A DNA stretch of 33,321 bases. It comes from Galactobacter sp. (GTDB lineage: Bacteria > Actinomycetota > Actinomycetes > Actinomycetales > Micrococcaceae). Shown here piece after piece: positions 7,717 to 15,430 of this stretch. The first letter of the stretch is position 1. The number at the start of each line of letters is the position of its first letter. Location: the NCBI RefSeq assembly GCF_022712295.1, contig NZ_JALAGT010000027.1, positions 1 through 33,321 of the forward strand. The letters are read 5' to 3'. Both the position numbers and the translations under genes were made by a program. Under the pieces are notes generated by a model, which was not told the DNA's origin, searched no databases, and saw only the letters and a list, made by a program, of their open reading frames with translations.

Positions 7717-7722
7717 AGCCTA
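7717..7722 (-). promoter_or_regulatory. candidate -10 element (TAGGCT) for a leaderless transcript
   Basis: On the minus strand TAGGCT ends 7 nt before the ATG of the EtfB-like/cytochrome b gene, and no Shine-Dalgarno sequence is present. The position suggests transcription start at the initiation codon. Confidence 0.45.
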
Positions 7723-7812
7723 TCCGCCGCTACCCCCGAGGCCGGTACCTGGAGCGTAGGAAGGTGAGCAGAACCACCCTCCCCCGATTTCGCGATCTCG
7801 GCGCTCTGGGTG

Positions 7813-7818
7813 TAGGCT
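7813..7818 (+). promoter_or_regulatory. candidate -10 element of the second tRNA-Lys
   Basis: TAGGCT fits TANNNT and is the same hexamer as the one before the divergent cytochrome b gene. The tRNA begins 44 nt later. A small hairpin AACGCC-TTTG-GGCGTT (7833-7848) lies in the leader. No clear -35 box is seen. Confidence 0.35.
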
Positions 7819-7862
7819 TGATTCGTTCGTGAAACGCCTTTGGGCGTTGAAGAGAACGGTAT

Positions 7863-7938
7863 GCGCCTCTAGCTCAATTGGCAGAGCAATTGACTCTTAA
7901 TCAATGGGTTCCGGGTTCAAGTCCCGGGGGGCGCACCA
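7863..7938 (+). tRNA. tRNA-Lys (anticodon CTT), copy 2
   Basis: All 76 nt, including the encoded CCA, are identical to the tRNA at 5974-6049. The anticodon is CTT in the loop CTCTTAA. It is followed by its own hairpin terminator, which resembles that of copy 1. Confidence 0.97.
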
Positions 7939-7949
7939 ATCTTGTGGCA

Positions 7950-7973
7950 GGGCCGGTCCAGTCGGATCGGCCC
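7950..7973 (+). terminator. terminator of tRNA-Lys copy 2
   Basis: GGGCCGGTCC-AGTC-GGATCGGCCC forms a 10-bp stem with one G-U pair, followed by TTTCG. The arms are near-copies of the hairpin after the first tRNA-Lys, so the tRNA and terminator were probably duplicated together. Confidence 0.8.
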
Positions 7974-8012
7974 TTTCGCGTTCTCGGCTCCGGACAGATT
8001 CCGGTGCGTCGA

Positions 8013-8056
8013 CACACGCGTCGGTGTGAAGCCGGTGATCCACACCGACGCGTGTG
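8013..8056 (-). terminator. glutaminase terminator hairpin
   Basis: A perfect 16-bp stem (CACACGCGTCGGTGTG, 8013-8028, with 8041-8056) and a 12-nt loop, placed 28 nt beyond the glutaminase stop codon. It has no U tract on either side. Confidence 0.65.
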
Positions 8057-8083
8057 CATGGACACCGCGATCCGTGCAGCGGG

Positions 8084-9346
8084 TCAGGCCTCGTCCGCCG
8101 AGATCATGCGCAGATACGAGCGCCGCGAACGCTCCGTCTTGTCGTCGCCGAGCCGACCGTGTGGATCCACCACCAGCACCCGATGCCCCTCCGCGTCCAG
8201 CTGTTGCAGGGCCTGCACCAGCATGCGGGCGCCCACCGCGAAGATGGTGGAGACCCCGGACAGGTCCACCACCACGTCGCCCTTTCCCGGTGCGATCCCC
8301 GCAAGGTGGCGCATCGCCAATTCGGTCGACGTGAAATCCAAGGCACCTTGGAGGGCCACGCGGGTCCGCCCCAAACGGGAGACCGACCGACGCCCGATCA
8401 CATCCAGGGACGGTGGTGGCGTCATCATCAAGTGGAGATTCCACGCGGAACTGAGCTCTTGGAAGGCCTTCACACCCCGTACGGAGTTGCCGAACTCGTC
8501 CAACCGGGGAGAGAACGTCCCCAAGCCCAACTCCCCCGGCAACGCACCCAACAGTCCGCCCGCCACCCCGGACTTGGCTGGGATCCCCACGGCGGAGAGC
8601 CAATCCCCCGCGGCGTCGTACATCCCGCAGGTGGCCATGACGGAAAGCACCTGACGGGTCACGGGCGCGGACACCACGCGCCGCTTGGTCACCGGATTGA
8701 CGCCACCGGAGGCCAACGTCATCGCCATCACCGCCAGATCCCGGGCGGACACCGTGACGGAGCACTGCCGGGTGTACCCACGTACGGCCTCGACCGGATC
8801 GGTGGAGATGATGCCGTTGGCCCGGACGAGGTTGGCCAGCGCCCGGTTGCGCCAGGCCTCCGACATCTCGGATTCCAGGACATCCTCGTCGACCTGCAGA
8901 TCGCGGCCGGCGAAGGCGGAGAGCCCCTGAAGCACGACATCGCCTCGCTCCGCCTCACTGCATGAGGGTTCCCCCAGCAAGGTGTGCGGGGTGATGGCCC
9001 CGATGTTGATCATCGGATTCTCGGGGCGGCCCGTGTTCTCCTCCAGGGATATCTCATTGAAGGCGTCGCCGGACGGTTCCATCCCGACCTTGGCCGTGAC
9101 GGCCTCAAGACCGTGCTGCTCGAGCGCCAGCGCATAGGCGAAGGGCTTGGAGATCGACTGGATGGAGAACTGCTGCGCATCATCCCCTGCCCCATAGAGC
9201 ATCCCGTCCGGCATACACACTGCCGCACCCAACGGTTCGGGATCCGCGGCCGCAAGCTCAGGGATGTAATCCGCCACGGCTCCTGACGTGTTGGGTCGCA
9301 CGCCCTCGAGGATGCGTTCCAGATCGGCCTGAATCGGTGAGGTCAC
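8084..9346 (-). CDS. glsA: glutaminase A with C-terminal STAS domain
   Basis: Hydrolyses glutamine to glutamate and ammonia in the cytoplasm. Residues 1 to about 310 are a complete serine-dependent beta-lactamase-like glutaminase: the SxxK pair is Ser64/Lys67 in FSIQSISKPF, the substrate-binding Asn114 is in NPMINIGAI, and CGMYDAAGDW (Tyr243) and AKSGVAGG (about 257-264) complete the site. Residues about 325-410 are a STAS domain (DVVVDLSGVSTIFAVGARMLVQAL). Actinobacterial glutaminases with such a tail are known, while the E. coli enzyme is only about 310 residues. At the place where anti-sigma antagonists carry a phosphorylatable Ser/Thr, this STAS reads AVGARM. The start is GTG 9346, with AGGAG 10 nt upstream on the minus strand. 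It diverges from the bcp gene, with 79 nt between them. Confidence 0.94.
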   Translation of the reverse strand: MTSPIQADLERILEGVRPNTSGAVADYIPELAAADPEPLGAAVCMPDGMLYGAGDDAQQFSIQSISKPFAYALALEQHGLEAVTAKVGMEPSGDAFNEISLEENTGRPENPMINIGAITPHTLLGEPSCSEAERGDVVLQGLSAFAGRDLQVDEDVLESEMSEAWRNRALANLVRANGIISTDPVEAVRGYTRQCSVTVSARDLAVMAMTLASGGVNPVTKRRVVSAPVTRQVLSVMATCGMYDAAGDWLSAVGIPAKSGVAGGLLGALPGELGLGTFSPRLDEFGNSVRGVKAFQELSSAWNLHLMMTPPPSLDVIGRRSVSRLGRTRVALQGALDFTSTELAMRHLAGIAPGKGDVVVDLSGVSTIFAVGARMLVQALQQLDAEGHRVLVVDPHGRLGDDKTERSRRSYLRMISADEA

Positions 9347-9385
9347 GTCGCAAAAGCTCCTGAGATGACGAGGTCGTTAGGATCT

Positions 9386-9407
9386 TTGACGATACCGAAT
9401 ACGTCAA
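9386..9407. promoter_or_regulatory. inverted repeat TTGACG-N10-CGTCAA between glsA and bcp
   Basis: Two perfect 6-bp half-sites with 16-bp centre-to-centre spacing lie in the 79-nt divergent region. TAGGAT (9378-9383), a good -10 hexamer for the bcp direction, is immediately left of it. It could be a dimer operator or a chance pair of -35-like boxes. Confidence 0.35.
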
Positions 9408-9425
9408 CGCCTGAAAGAGAACACC

Positions 9426-9899
9426 ATGTCTGAACGCCTCCCCGTAGGCTCCCCCGCCCCCGAGTTCACCCTGACCGCCGCGGATGGCTCCACCGTTTCC
9501 CTGGCCGAGTTGACCCAGCAGGGCAAGGTCATCGTCTACTTCTACCCGGCCGCATCCACGCCCGGCTGCACCAGGGAGGCCTGCGACTTCCGCGACAACC
9601 TGGCGTCCCTGGCCGGCGAGGGATACGCGGTGGTCGGCATCTCTCCCGATTCGCCCGCGAAGATCGCCAAGTTCGTGGAGAAGGAGGGTCTCACCTTCCC
9701 GCTGCTCTCCGATGAGGATCACGCGGTGGCCGAGGCCTACGGTGCCTGGGGCGAGAAGAAGAACTACGGCAAGGTCTACGAGGGGCTCATCCGCTCCACC
9801 TTCGTGGTGGGTCAGGACGGGAACCTGGAGCTGGCTCAGTACAACGTGCGTGCCACCGGCCACGTCGCCAAGTTGCGCCGGGACCTCGGGCTGGACTGA
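9426..9899 (+). CDS. bcp: thiol peroxidase of the Bcp/PrxQ family
   Basis: A 157-residue thioredoxin-fold peroxiredoxin that reduces hydroperoxides using a cysteine thiol. PAASTPGCTREACDFRD holds the peroxidatic Cys48 in the PxxxTxxC motif and Cys53 five residues later, the atypical 2-Cys arrangement of PrxQ enzymes, so thioredoxin is the probable reductant. VYEGLIRSTFVVGQDG is the conserved Arg-containing strand. Length is that of the family. ATG 9426 has GAAAGAG about 7 nt upstream. It is divergent from glutaminase and is followed by tRNA-Leu with no clear hairpin between them. Confidence 0.95.
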   Translation: MSERLPVGSPAPEFTLTAADGSTVSLAELTQQGKVIVYFYPAASTPGCTREACDFRDNLASLAGEGYAVVGISPDSPAKIAKFVEKEGLTFPLLSDEDHAVAEAYGAWGEKKNYGKVYEGLIRSTFVVGQDGNLELAQYNVRATGHVAKLRRDLGLD

Positions 9900-9991
9900 T
9901 CCGATCCCCACGCCCGGTCCTCATGGCCGACGGCGCGTGCCCGACTCACGCCGCAGCCGCGCCATGGTGTAGGGATCGCTCCGGCGACGGT

Positions 9992-9997
9992 TAGACT
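9992..9997 (+). promoter_or_regulatory. candidate -10 element of tRNA-Leu
   Basis: TAGACT fits TANNNT and lies 36 nt before the tRNA. No convincing -35 box is present 16-19 nt upstream. Confidence 0.35.
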
Positions 9998-10033
9998 GTC
10001 CAATGGTGCGCCTGGCTGCGGCGAGGCGCACGA

Positions 10034-10115
<82 letters not shown>

Positions 10116-10154
10116 CCGAAGAAACATGGTCCCTGGCTCGGAGTGTTGGACTCT

Positions 10155-10171
10155 TGGCCGGGGGCCATTTT
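10155..10171 (+). terminator. tRNA-Leu terminator
   Basis: TGGCC-GGG-GGCCA followed directly by TTTT. The stem is short but GC-rich, with a true T run, 40 nt after the tRNA. The rest of this gene-free stretch holds only the mqo promoter. Confidence 0.6.
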
Positions 10172-10253
10172 CGCGTCATGTGCTCGCCGTTCACGGGGTC
10201 GTCGGAGGACGCGTTGGGCCAAGGGCTGCCGGAGTGGCATGATCCGCGTCACG

Positions 10254-10283
10254 TTGATCCCGCGGACCCCTGTCACGTATAAG
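10254..10283 (+). promoter_or_regulatory. candidate mqo promoter
   Basis: TTGATC (10254-10259) and TATAAG (10278-10283), 18 nt apart, make one of the best sigma-70-type matches in the window. A start near 10290 would give a leader of about 100 nt before mqo, in which no riboswitch was recognised. Confidence 0.6.
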
Positions 10284-10387
10284 CCGCCCACGCCCGCACG
10301 CGGTACCCTGAGGGGTGAAGCCTGGTGGCCCCGTCCGCTTGACGCGCGCCCCAGGAGACAAACACGTCCCAACCCAATGGAGTGACT

Positions 10388-11863
10388 GTGTCGCAAGCAC
10401 CTGCCCTCTCACTGGATGTCGCCCTCGTCGGCGGCGGCATCATGAGCGCCACCCTCGGAACCTTCCTGCAGCAGGTGGAACCGTCCTGGAGCATCGGCCT
10501 CTTCGAGAATTTGGATCGAGCGGGCCTGGAGTCCTCCGATCCGTGGAACAACGCCGGTACGGGGCACTCCGCACTGTGCGAGCTGAACTACGCTCCCGCA
10601 GCCGCTGACGGCTCCGTGGACCCCAAGAAGTCGCTGGGTATCAACGAGCAGTTCCAGCTCTCCCGTCAGTTCTTCTCCTGGGCCGTCACCAACGGCCTGG
10701 TCAAGGATCCTCAGAGCTTCATCCACCCGCTGCCTCACATGAGCTTCGTGATCGGCGAGGACCACCAGCGTTACCTCAAGACTCGCTACGAGTCCCTCTC
10801 GGCCAACCCGCTCTTCGCTTCCATGGAATACACCGAGGACCGCGATCAGATCGGTGACTGGACCCCGTTGGTGGGCGAGGGCCGCACCCAGAAGACTGTG
10901 GCCGCCTCCCGCGTGAAGGACGGCACGGACGTGGACTTCGGTTCGCTCACCCGTCAGCTCGTGGACGGCCTCGGAGCCAAGGGCGCGGACATCCGCTTCC
11001 GTCACCGCGTCACCAACCTGACCAAGACCGCCAACGGCTGGCAGCTGGAGGTCAAGAACCAGGGCACCGGTGAGACCTTCGCCGTTGACGCCAAATTCGT
11101 CTTCGTCGGCGCAGGTGGCGGCGCACTGCCGCTGCTGCAGAAGTCCGGCATCGACGAGGCCAAGGGCTACGGCGGCTTCCCGGTTTCCGGCGAGTTCCTG
11201 CGTTGCACCAACAACGAGGTCATCGCCCGCCACGAGGCCAAGGTCTACGGTCAGGCCTCCGTTGGCGCCCCACCGATGTCCGTGCCTCACCTGGACACCC
11301 GCTACGTGGGCGGCAAGAAGGCCCTCATGTTCGGCCCCTACGGTGGTTTCTCCCCCAAGTTCCTGAAGACCGGCAAGCTCTGGGACCTGCCCGCCTCGGT
11401 GCGCGGGAACAACCTGCTGCCCATGCTGGCCGTGGCCAAGGACAACCTGGATCTGGTCAAGTACCTGGTCACCGAGTTGCTGAAGACCCGTAACCAGCAG
11501 ATGAACGCCATGCGCGACTACTACCCGGCCGCCAACGCCGAGGACTGGGAGCTGATCACGGCCGGCCAGCGCGTCCAGGTCATCAAGAAGGACCCCAAGA
11601 AGAAGGGCGTTCTGCAGTTCGGTACCGAGGTCATCGCCGCCGGCGACGGCACCATCGCCGGCCTGCTCGGTGCCTCCCCGGGAGCCTCGACGGCCACCCC
11701 GATCATGCTCGGCCTACTGCAGCGTTGCTTCCCCTCGAAGTACGCCGGCTGGGAGGACACCCTGAAGGCCATGGTCCCGACCCTGGGGCACACGCTCAAC
11801 GATGAACCCGATCTCTACGCTGAGACCAAGGCAGTGACGGACAAGGTCCTGAAGCTGGCCTGA
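10388..11863 (+). CDS. mqo: malate:quinone oxidoreductase
   Basis: A membrane-associated FAD enzyme that oxidises malate to oxaloacetate and passes electrons to the quinone pool, acting in the TCA cycle alongside or instead of NAD-dependent malate dehydrogenase. The N-terminal DVALVGGGIMSATLGTFLQQ is the FAD-binding Rossmann segment of Mqo. SDPWNNAGTGHSALCELNY, the long central domain and QRVQVIKKDP are also typical of the family, as is the near-C-terminal GDGTIAGLLGASPGAST. At 491 residues it is full length. GTG 10388 has GGAG (10379-10382) 5 nt upstream; GTG 10382, in frame, is an alternative two codons earlier. A strong promoter lies before it and a large palindromic terminator after it, so it is monocistronic. 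Confidence 0.95.
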   Translation: MSQAPALSLDVALVGGGIMSATLGTFLQQVEPSWSIGLFENLDRAGLESSDPWNNAGTGHSALCELNYAPAAADGSVDPKKSLGINEQFQLSRQFFSWAVTNGLVKDPQSFIHPLPHMSFVIGEDHQRYLKTRYESLSANPLFASMEYTEDRDQIGDWTPLVGEGRTQKTVAASRVKDGTDVDFGSLTRQLVDGLGAKGADIRFRHRVTNLTKTANGWQLEVKNQGTGETFAVDAKFVFVGAGGGALPLLQKSGIDEAKGYGGFPVSGEFLRCTNNEVIARHEAKVYGQASVGAPPMSVPHLDTRYVGGKKALMFGPYGGFSPKFLKTGKLWDLPASVRGNNLLPMLAVAKDNLDLVKYLVTELLKTRNQQMNAMRDYYPAANAEDWELITAGQRVQVIKKDPKKKGVLQFGTEVIAAGDGTIAGLLGASPGASTATPIMLGLLQRCFPSKYAGWEDTLKAMVPTLGHTLNDEPDLYAETKAVTDKVLKLA

Positions 11864-11877
11864 TCCGGCTGGAATTC

Positions 11878-11923
11878 CACGAGGCCCTTTCGGCAGGTGC
11901 GCACCTGCCGAAAGGGCCTCGTG
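11878..11923. terminator. mqo terminator: 46-bp perfect palindrome
   Basis: A 23-bp inverted repeat with no spacer, centred between 11900 and 11901. Each arm reads CAC, GAGGCCCTTT, CGGCAGGTGC outward to centre. CTTTTCT follows on the plus strand. It folds into a long hairpin in RNA and is placed 14 nt after the mqo stop. Confidence 0.9.
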
Positions 11924-12031
11924 CTTTTCTGCGGCGTGCAGGCGCCACCGCCGTCCCACGGTGAACATCACCGAGTCCACCTGGCAGACTGGGGTGCAAC
12001 GTCGACCGATTCATTTGAGGAGCTCCCCCTC

Positions 12032-15000
12032 GTGTCGTTGCTTTCCCGTCTTGCCTTGCGCAACCGCGCCCTCATCGTGCTGCTCTGCATCTTCGTGGTG
12101 GTGTTCGGCAGCATCGGCATGACCAAGCTCAAACAGGAACTGATCCCCTCGGTCGAGTTCCCACAGATCACCGTCACCGCCTCCAACCAGGGGGCCTCGC
12201 CGGAGGTGATGGACAAGCAGGTGGCCCAGCCGCTGGAGTCCTCCCTGCAGGCCGTGGAAGGTCTCGACGAGTCCACGGCAACGTCGTCTGCCGGAACCAC
12301 GACACTGAATCTCACCTTCGGCTACGGCACCGACCTGGATCGAGCCCGCAACCAGGTGGACCGAGCCATCTCCAACGTGACTCAGTCCCTGCCCGACGGC
12401 GTTGAACCGGTCTCCTTCGCCGGATCCGTGGACGATCTACCTGTCATCTACTACGCCGTGTCCGGTAAGGACTCGCTCGCCGCCACCGCCGCGTCGTTGA
12501 ACGACGAGGTGGTCCCAGCACTGCGCAAGTTGGACGGCGTGCGTCAGGTGGACGTCACGGGTGCCGCCCAACAGCAGGTCGAAGTCCTCCCGGACACCAA
12601 GGCGCTGGCCGCCGCCGGCCTGAGTCCCAACGATCTCAAGACGGCCGTCGAAGAGGCGGGCGTCGCCATGTCCTTGGGAGACCTGGACGAGGACAAGCTG
12701 ACCCTCCCCATCCAGACCTCCGGCGCCCCCGACTCCGTCAAGGACATCGAGGCCCTGCCCCTGGCCGCGAAGAACGGCTCCACCACCACGGTCGGCGACC
12801 TGGCCGAGGTCAAGGTAACGGATCAAGAGAGCTCGAGCATCACCCGCACCAATGGTGAACAGACCCTCGCACTGAGCGTCACCAAGACTCCGGAGGCGGA
12901 CACGGTCCGGGTCTCCGATGCCGTGCAGGACGCACTGCCTGCCCTGGAAAAATCCACCGGCACCGCCTTCACCCTGGTCTTCGACCAGGCACCGGCCATC
13001 ACGGATTCCATCCACGACCTGACCGTGGAGGGAGCGCTCGGCCTGGTCTTCGCGATCGTGGTCATCCTGCTCTTCCTGCTCTCCATCCCCTCCACCCTGG
13101 TCACCGCGGTCTCCATCCCGCTCTCCCTGCTGGTGGCTTTCATCGGCCTCTGGGCCGCCGGTCTATCGCTGAACATGCTGACGCTCGGCGCCCTGACCAT
13201 CTCCATCGGCCGCGTGGTTGACGACTCCATCGTGGTCATCGAGAACATCAAACGTCACCTGACAGATCCGCTCCCCCGCGCACAATCCATCTTGGTGGCC
13301 GTGCGCGAGGTGGCCGGAGCCATCACCGCCTCCACCCTCACCACCGTGGCCGTCTTCCTGCCCATCGCCTTTGTCGGTGACCTGGCAGGGGAGCTCTTCC
13401 GGCCCTTCTCCCTGACCGTCACGATCGCGATGATCTCCTCGCTCTTCGTGGCGCTGACCATCGTCCCGGTCCTTGCCTACTGGTTCCTGCGTGCACCCAA
13501 GGTGATGCAGGCGCCCAAGGACATGACGCCGTCGAAGACGGCTGACGCCGGCGCGACCGCGGAGTCGGGCACGGAGACGTCGGGCACCAGAAAAAAGGGA
13601 AAGAAGCCGGCCACCGGAGAGAAGCTGCCTCTGCTGCAGCGGCTCTACCTGCCCATCCTCAACGGCACCCAGAAGCACCCGGTGCTGATCGTGGTCGCGT
13701 CGGTGATCATCCTGGCTGCCACCGTGGGCGCCACGCCACTGATGAAGACCAACCTGCTGGGCGGCATGGGGCAGGGATCGTTCTCGGGAACCCTCACCAT
13801 GCCTGCCGGTTCGTCACTGGCGACCACGGACGAGGCCGCTACCAAGGTCGAGGACAAGCTCACCGGGCTGAAGGACGTCAAGGACGTCCAGGTCTCCATC
13901 GGTTCCGGCGAGGGCGCCATGGCGATGCTCATGGGCGGCGGTTCCGGTACCGCGCAGTTCACCGTGACCACCGACGACGACGCGGATCCCGCCGTCGTCG
14001 CACGCACGGCGCAGCGTGCAACGGCACGACTGGACACCGGAGGCGAGACCGAGTTCTCCGCGACGCAAGGCGGTGGCTTCAGCAACGACATCACGGTTGC
14101 CGTGAAGGCCTCGGATCCCGCCACGCTTGAGAAGGCAAACGCTGTCGTGGTCAAGGCCATGGAGGATGTGGATGGGGTGCGCGAGGTCACCTCGGACCTC
14201 ACCACCACGAGCCCCCAGGTGCGGGTGACCGTGGACCGGAGACAAGCGGCGGAAGCAGGGTTGAGCCAGGCGCAGATCGCCGGACTCGTCAACGCGACGT
14301 TGAACCCGCTGGATGCCGGATCGGTGACGTTCGGGTTCACCACCTTGCCCGTGAAGATCGGAGAGGGGCAGTCACTGTCCGGGGTTTCCTCGCTGAAGGA
14401 CCTGGAGATCACCACGGCACGCGGTGAGGTGGCGTTGTCCGACATCGCAACGATCAAGCGCGAGGACGCGGAGGCGAGCCTCTCGACGCAGAACACGGAC
14501 CGGATCTCCACGGTGACCATCACCCCGCCCGAGGACGACCTGGGCACGGTGGCCGGCGCCGTCACCTCGAAACTGGATTCGTTGGACCTGCCCTCCGGCG
14601 CGTCAGTGACCTTGGGAGGCGCCGCGACCCAGCAGGAGGACGCCTTCTCCCAGCTGGGCCTGGCACTTCTGGCCGCGATCGCGATCGTGTACGTGATCAT
14701 GGTGGCCACGTTCAAATCCCTGGTCCAGCCGCTGGTCCTGCTGGTGTCCATCCCCTTCGCCGCGACCGGTGCGTTGGCTGCCCTCTTGATCTCCGGAACC
14801 CCTTTGGGTCTGGCCTCCCTCATCGGTCTGCTGATGTTGGTCGGCATCGTCGTCACCAACGCCATCGTGCTGATCGACCTCATCAACCAGTACCGGCGGC
14901 CCGGACCCGGGCACGAGGCCATGCCGCTGGCCGAGGCCATCAAGTTCGGTGCGTTGCGGCGACTTCGTCCCATCCTGATGACGGCGGCCGCCACCATCTT

Positions 15001-15289
15001 CGCTATGGTTCCCATGGCTCTGGGTATCACCGGCTCCGGGGGCGTGATCTCCCAGCCGCTGGCCGTGGTGGTCATCGGCGGCCTGGTCTCCTCCACGCTG
15101 CTGACGCTGGTGCTTGTCCCGGTGCTCTACCGCCTGGTGGAGATCCGCAAGGAGCGGCGCAGGGTGGCTGAGGGTGAGCCTGCGGCCGAGGAGGTCGACT
15201 TCCCTGCCGATCTGGACGCCGTTGCCGTTCCCAGCACCGGCTCCGATACCGGTTCGGCCCCGTCGAAGGCTGGGCGCCACAGCGCTTGA
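12032..15289 (+). CDS. RND-superfamily efflux permease (AcrB/SwrC-like)
   Basis: A 1085-residue inner-membrane proton-driven exporter with the classical duplicated RND layout. There is one N-terminal helix (ALIVLLCIFVVVFG), a large extracytoplasmic domain, helices 2-6, then the same pattern again. The proton-relay pair Asp397-Asp398 is in GRVVDDSIVVIENIKRH (helix 4). A charged Lys/Thr/Ala-rich cytoplasmic loop (about residues 490-535) joins the halves. Substrates may be drugs, surfactants or lipids. No membrane-fusion adaptor is adjacent and a Gram-positive cell has no outer-membrane channel, so it probably acts alone, as SwrC-type pumps in Bacillus are thought to. GTG 12032 has AGGAG 9 nt upstream. 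The frame stays open back to 11897, but that would start inside the mqo terminator. Confidence 0.92.
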   Translation: MSLLSRLALRNRALIVLLCIFVVVFGSIGMTKLKQELIPSVEFPQITVTASNQGASPEVMDKQVAQPLESSLQAVEGLDESTATSSAGTTTLNLTFGYGTDLDRARNQVDRAISNVTQSLPDGVEPVSFAGSVDDLPVIYYAVSGKDSLAATAASLNDEVVPALRKLDGVRQVDVTGAAQQQVEVLPDTKALAAAGLSPNDLKTAVEEAGVAMSLGDLDEDKLTLPIQTSGAPDSVKDIEALPLAAKNGSTTTVGDLAEVKVTDQESSSITRTNGEQTLALSVTKTPEADTVRVSDAVQDALPALEKSTGTAFTLVFDQAPAITDSIHDLTVEGALGLVFAIVVILLFLLSIPSTLVTAVSIPLSLLVAFIGLWAAGLSLNMLTLGALTISIGRVVDDSIVVIENIKRHLTDPLPRAQSILVAVREVAGAITASTLTTVAVFLPIAFVGDLAGELFRPFSLTVTIAMISSLFVALTIVPVLAYWFLRAPKVMQAPKDMTPSKTADAGATAESGTETSGTRKKGKKPATGEKLPLLQRLYLPILNGTQKHPVLIVVASVIILAATVGATPLMKTNLLGGMGQGSFSGTLTMPAGSSLATTDEAATKVEDKLTGLKDVKDVQVSIGSGEGAMAMLMGGGSGTAQFTVTTDDDADPAVVARTAQRATARLDTGGETEFSATQGGGFSNDITVAVKASDPATLEKANAVVVKAMEDVDGVREVTSDLTTTSPQVRVTVDRRQAAEAGLSQAQIAGLVNATLNPLDAGSVTFGFTTLPVKIGEGQSLSGVSSLKDLEITTARGEVALSDIATIKREDAEASLSTQNTDRISTVTITPPEDDLGTVAGAVTSKLDSLDLPSGASVTLGGAATQQEDAFSQLGLALLAAIAIVYVIMVATFKSLVQPLVLLVSIPFAATGALAALLISGTPLGLASLIGLLMLVGIVVTNAIVLIDLINQYRRPGPGHEAMPLAEAIKFGALRRLRPILMTAAATIFAMVPMALGITGSGGVISQPLAVVVIGGLVSSTLLTLVLVPVLYRLVEIRKERRRVAEGEPAAEEVDFPADLDAVAVPSTGSDTGSAPSKAGRHSA

Positions 15290-15299
15290 GTCCGGCAAG

Positions 15300-15370
15300 G
15301 CGAAGGGACCGCCGATACTCAGCAGCAGCACCCAGTCGGTGCAGCGGCCGTGTATCGGCGGTCCCTTCGC
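15300..15370. terminator. bidirectional terminator between the RND permease and fabH
   Basis: A perfect 19-bp stem (15300-15318 with 15352-15370, GCGAAGGGACCGCCGATAC and its complement) and a 33-nt loop, between convergent genes. CTT follows on the plus strand. Confidence 0.75.
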
Positions 15371-15430
15371 TTGTGCGGTCCGCTCTGAGGTCGCGAATCC
15401 GCCTGGGTCGCGAATCCGTCTGGCCTGAGA

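Noticed and set aside
5974..7938. An integrative element between two tRNA-Lys att-like repeats
   Set aside because: There is no integrase, the enclosed segment has a single gene, and composition does not differ from the flanks. A tRNA duplication is the simpler reading.
11897..12031. N-terminal extension of the RND permease
   Set aside because: It would begin inside the mqo terminator palindrome, while GTG 12032 has AGGAG and the first membrane helix follows directly.
13645..15096. A 480-residue Ser/Thr/Pro-rich open frame opposite the RND permease
   Set aside because: Low-complexity mirror translation with no start signal; the RND gene covers the whole stretch.
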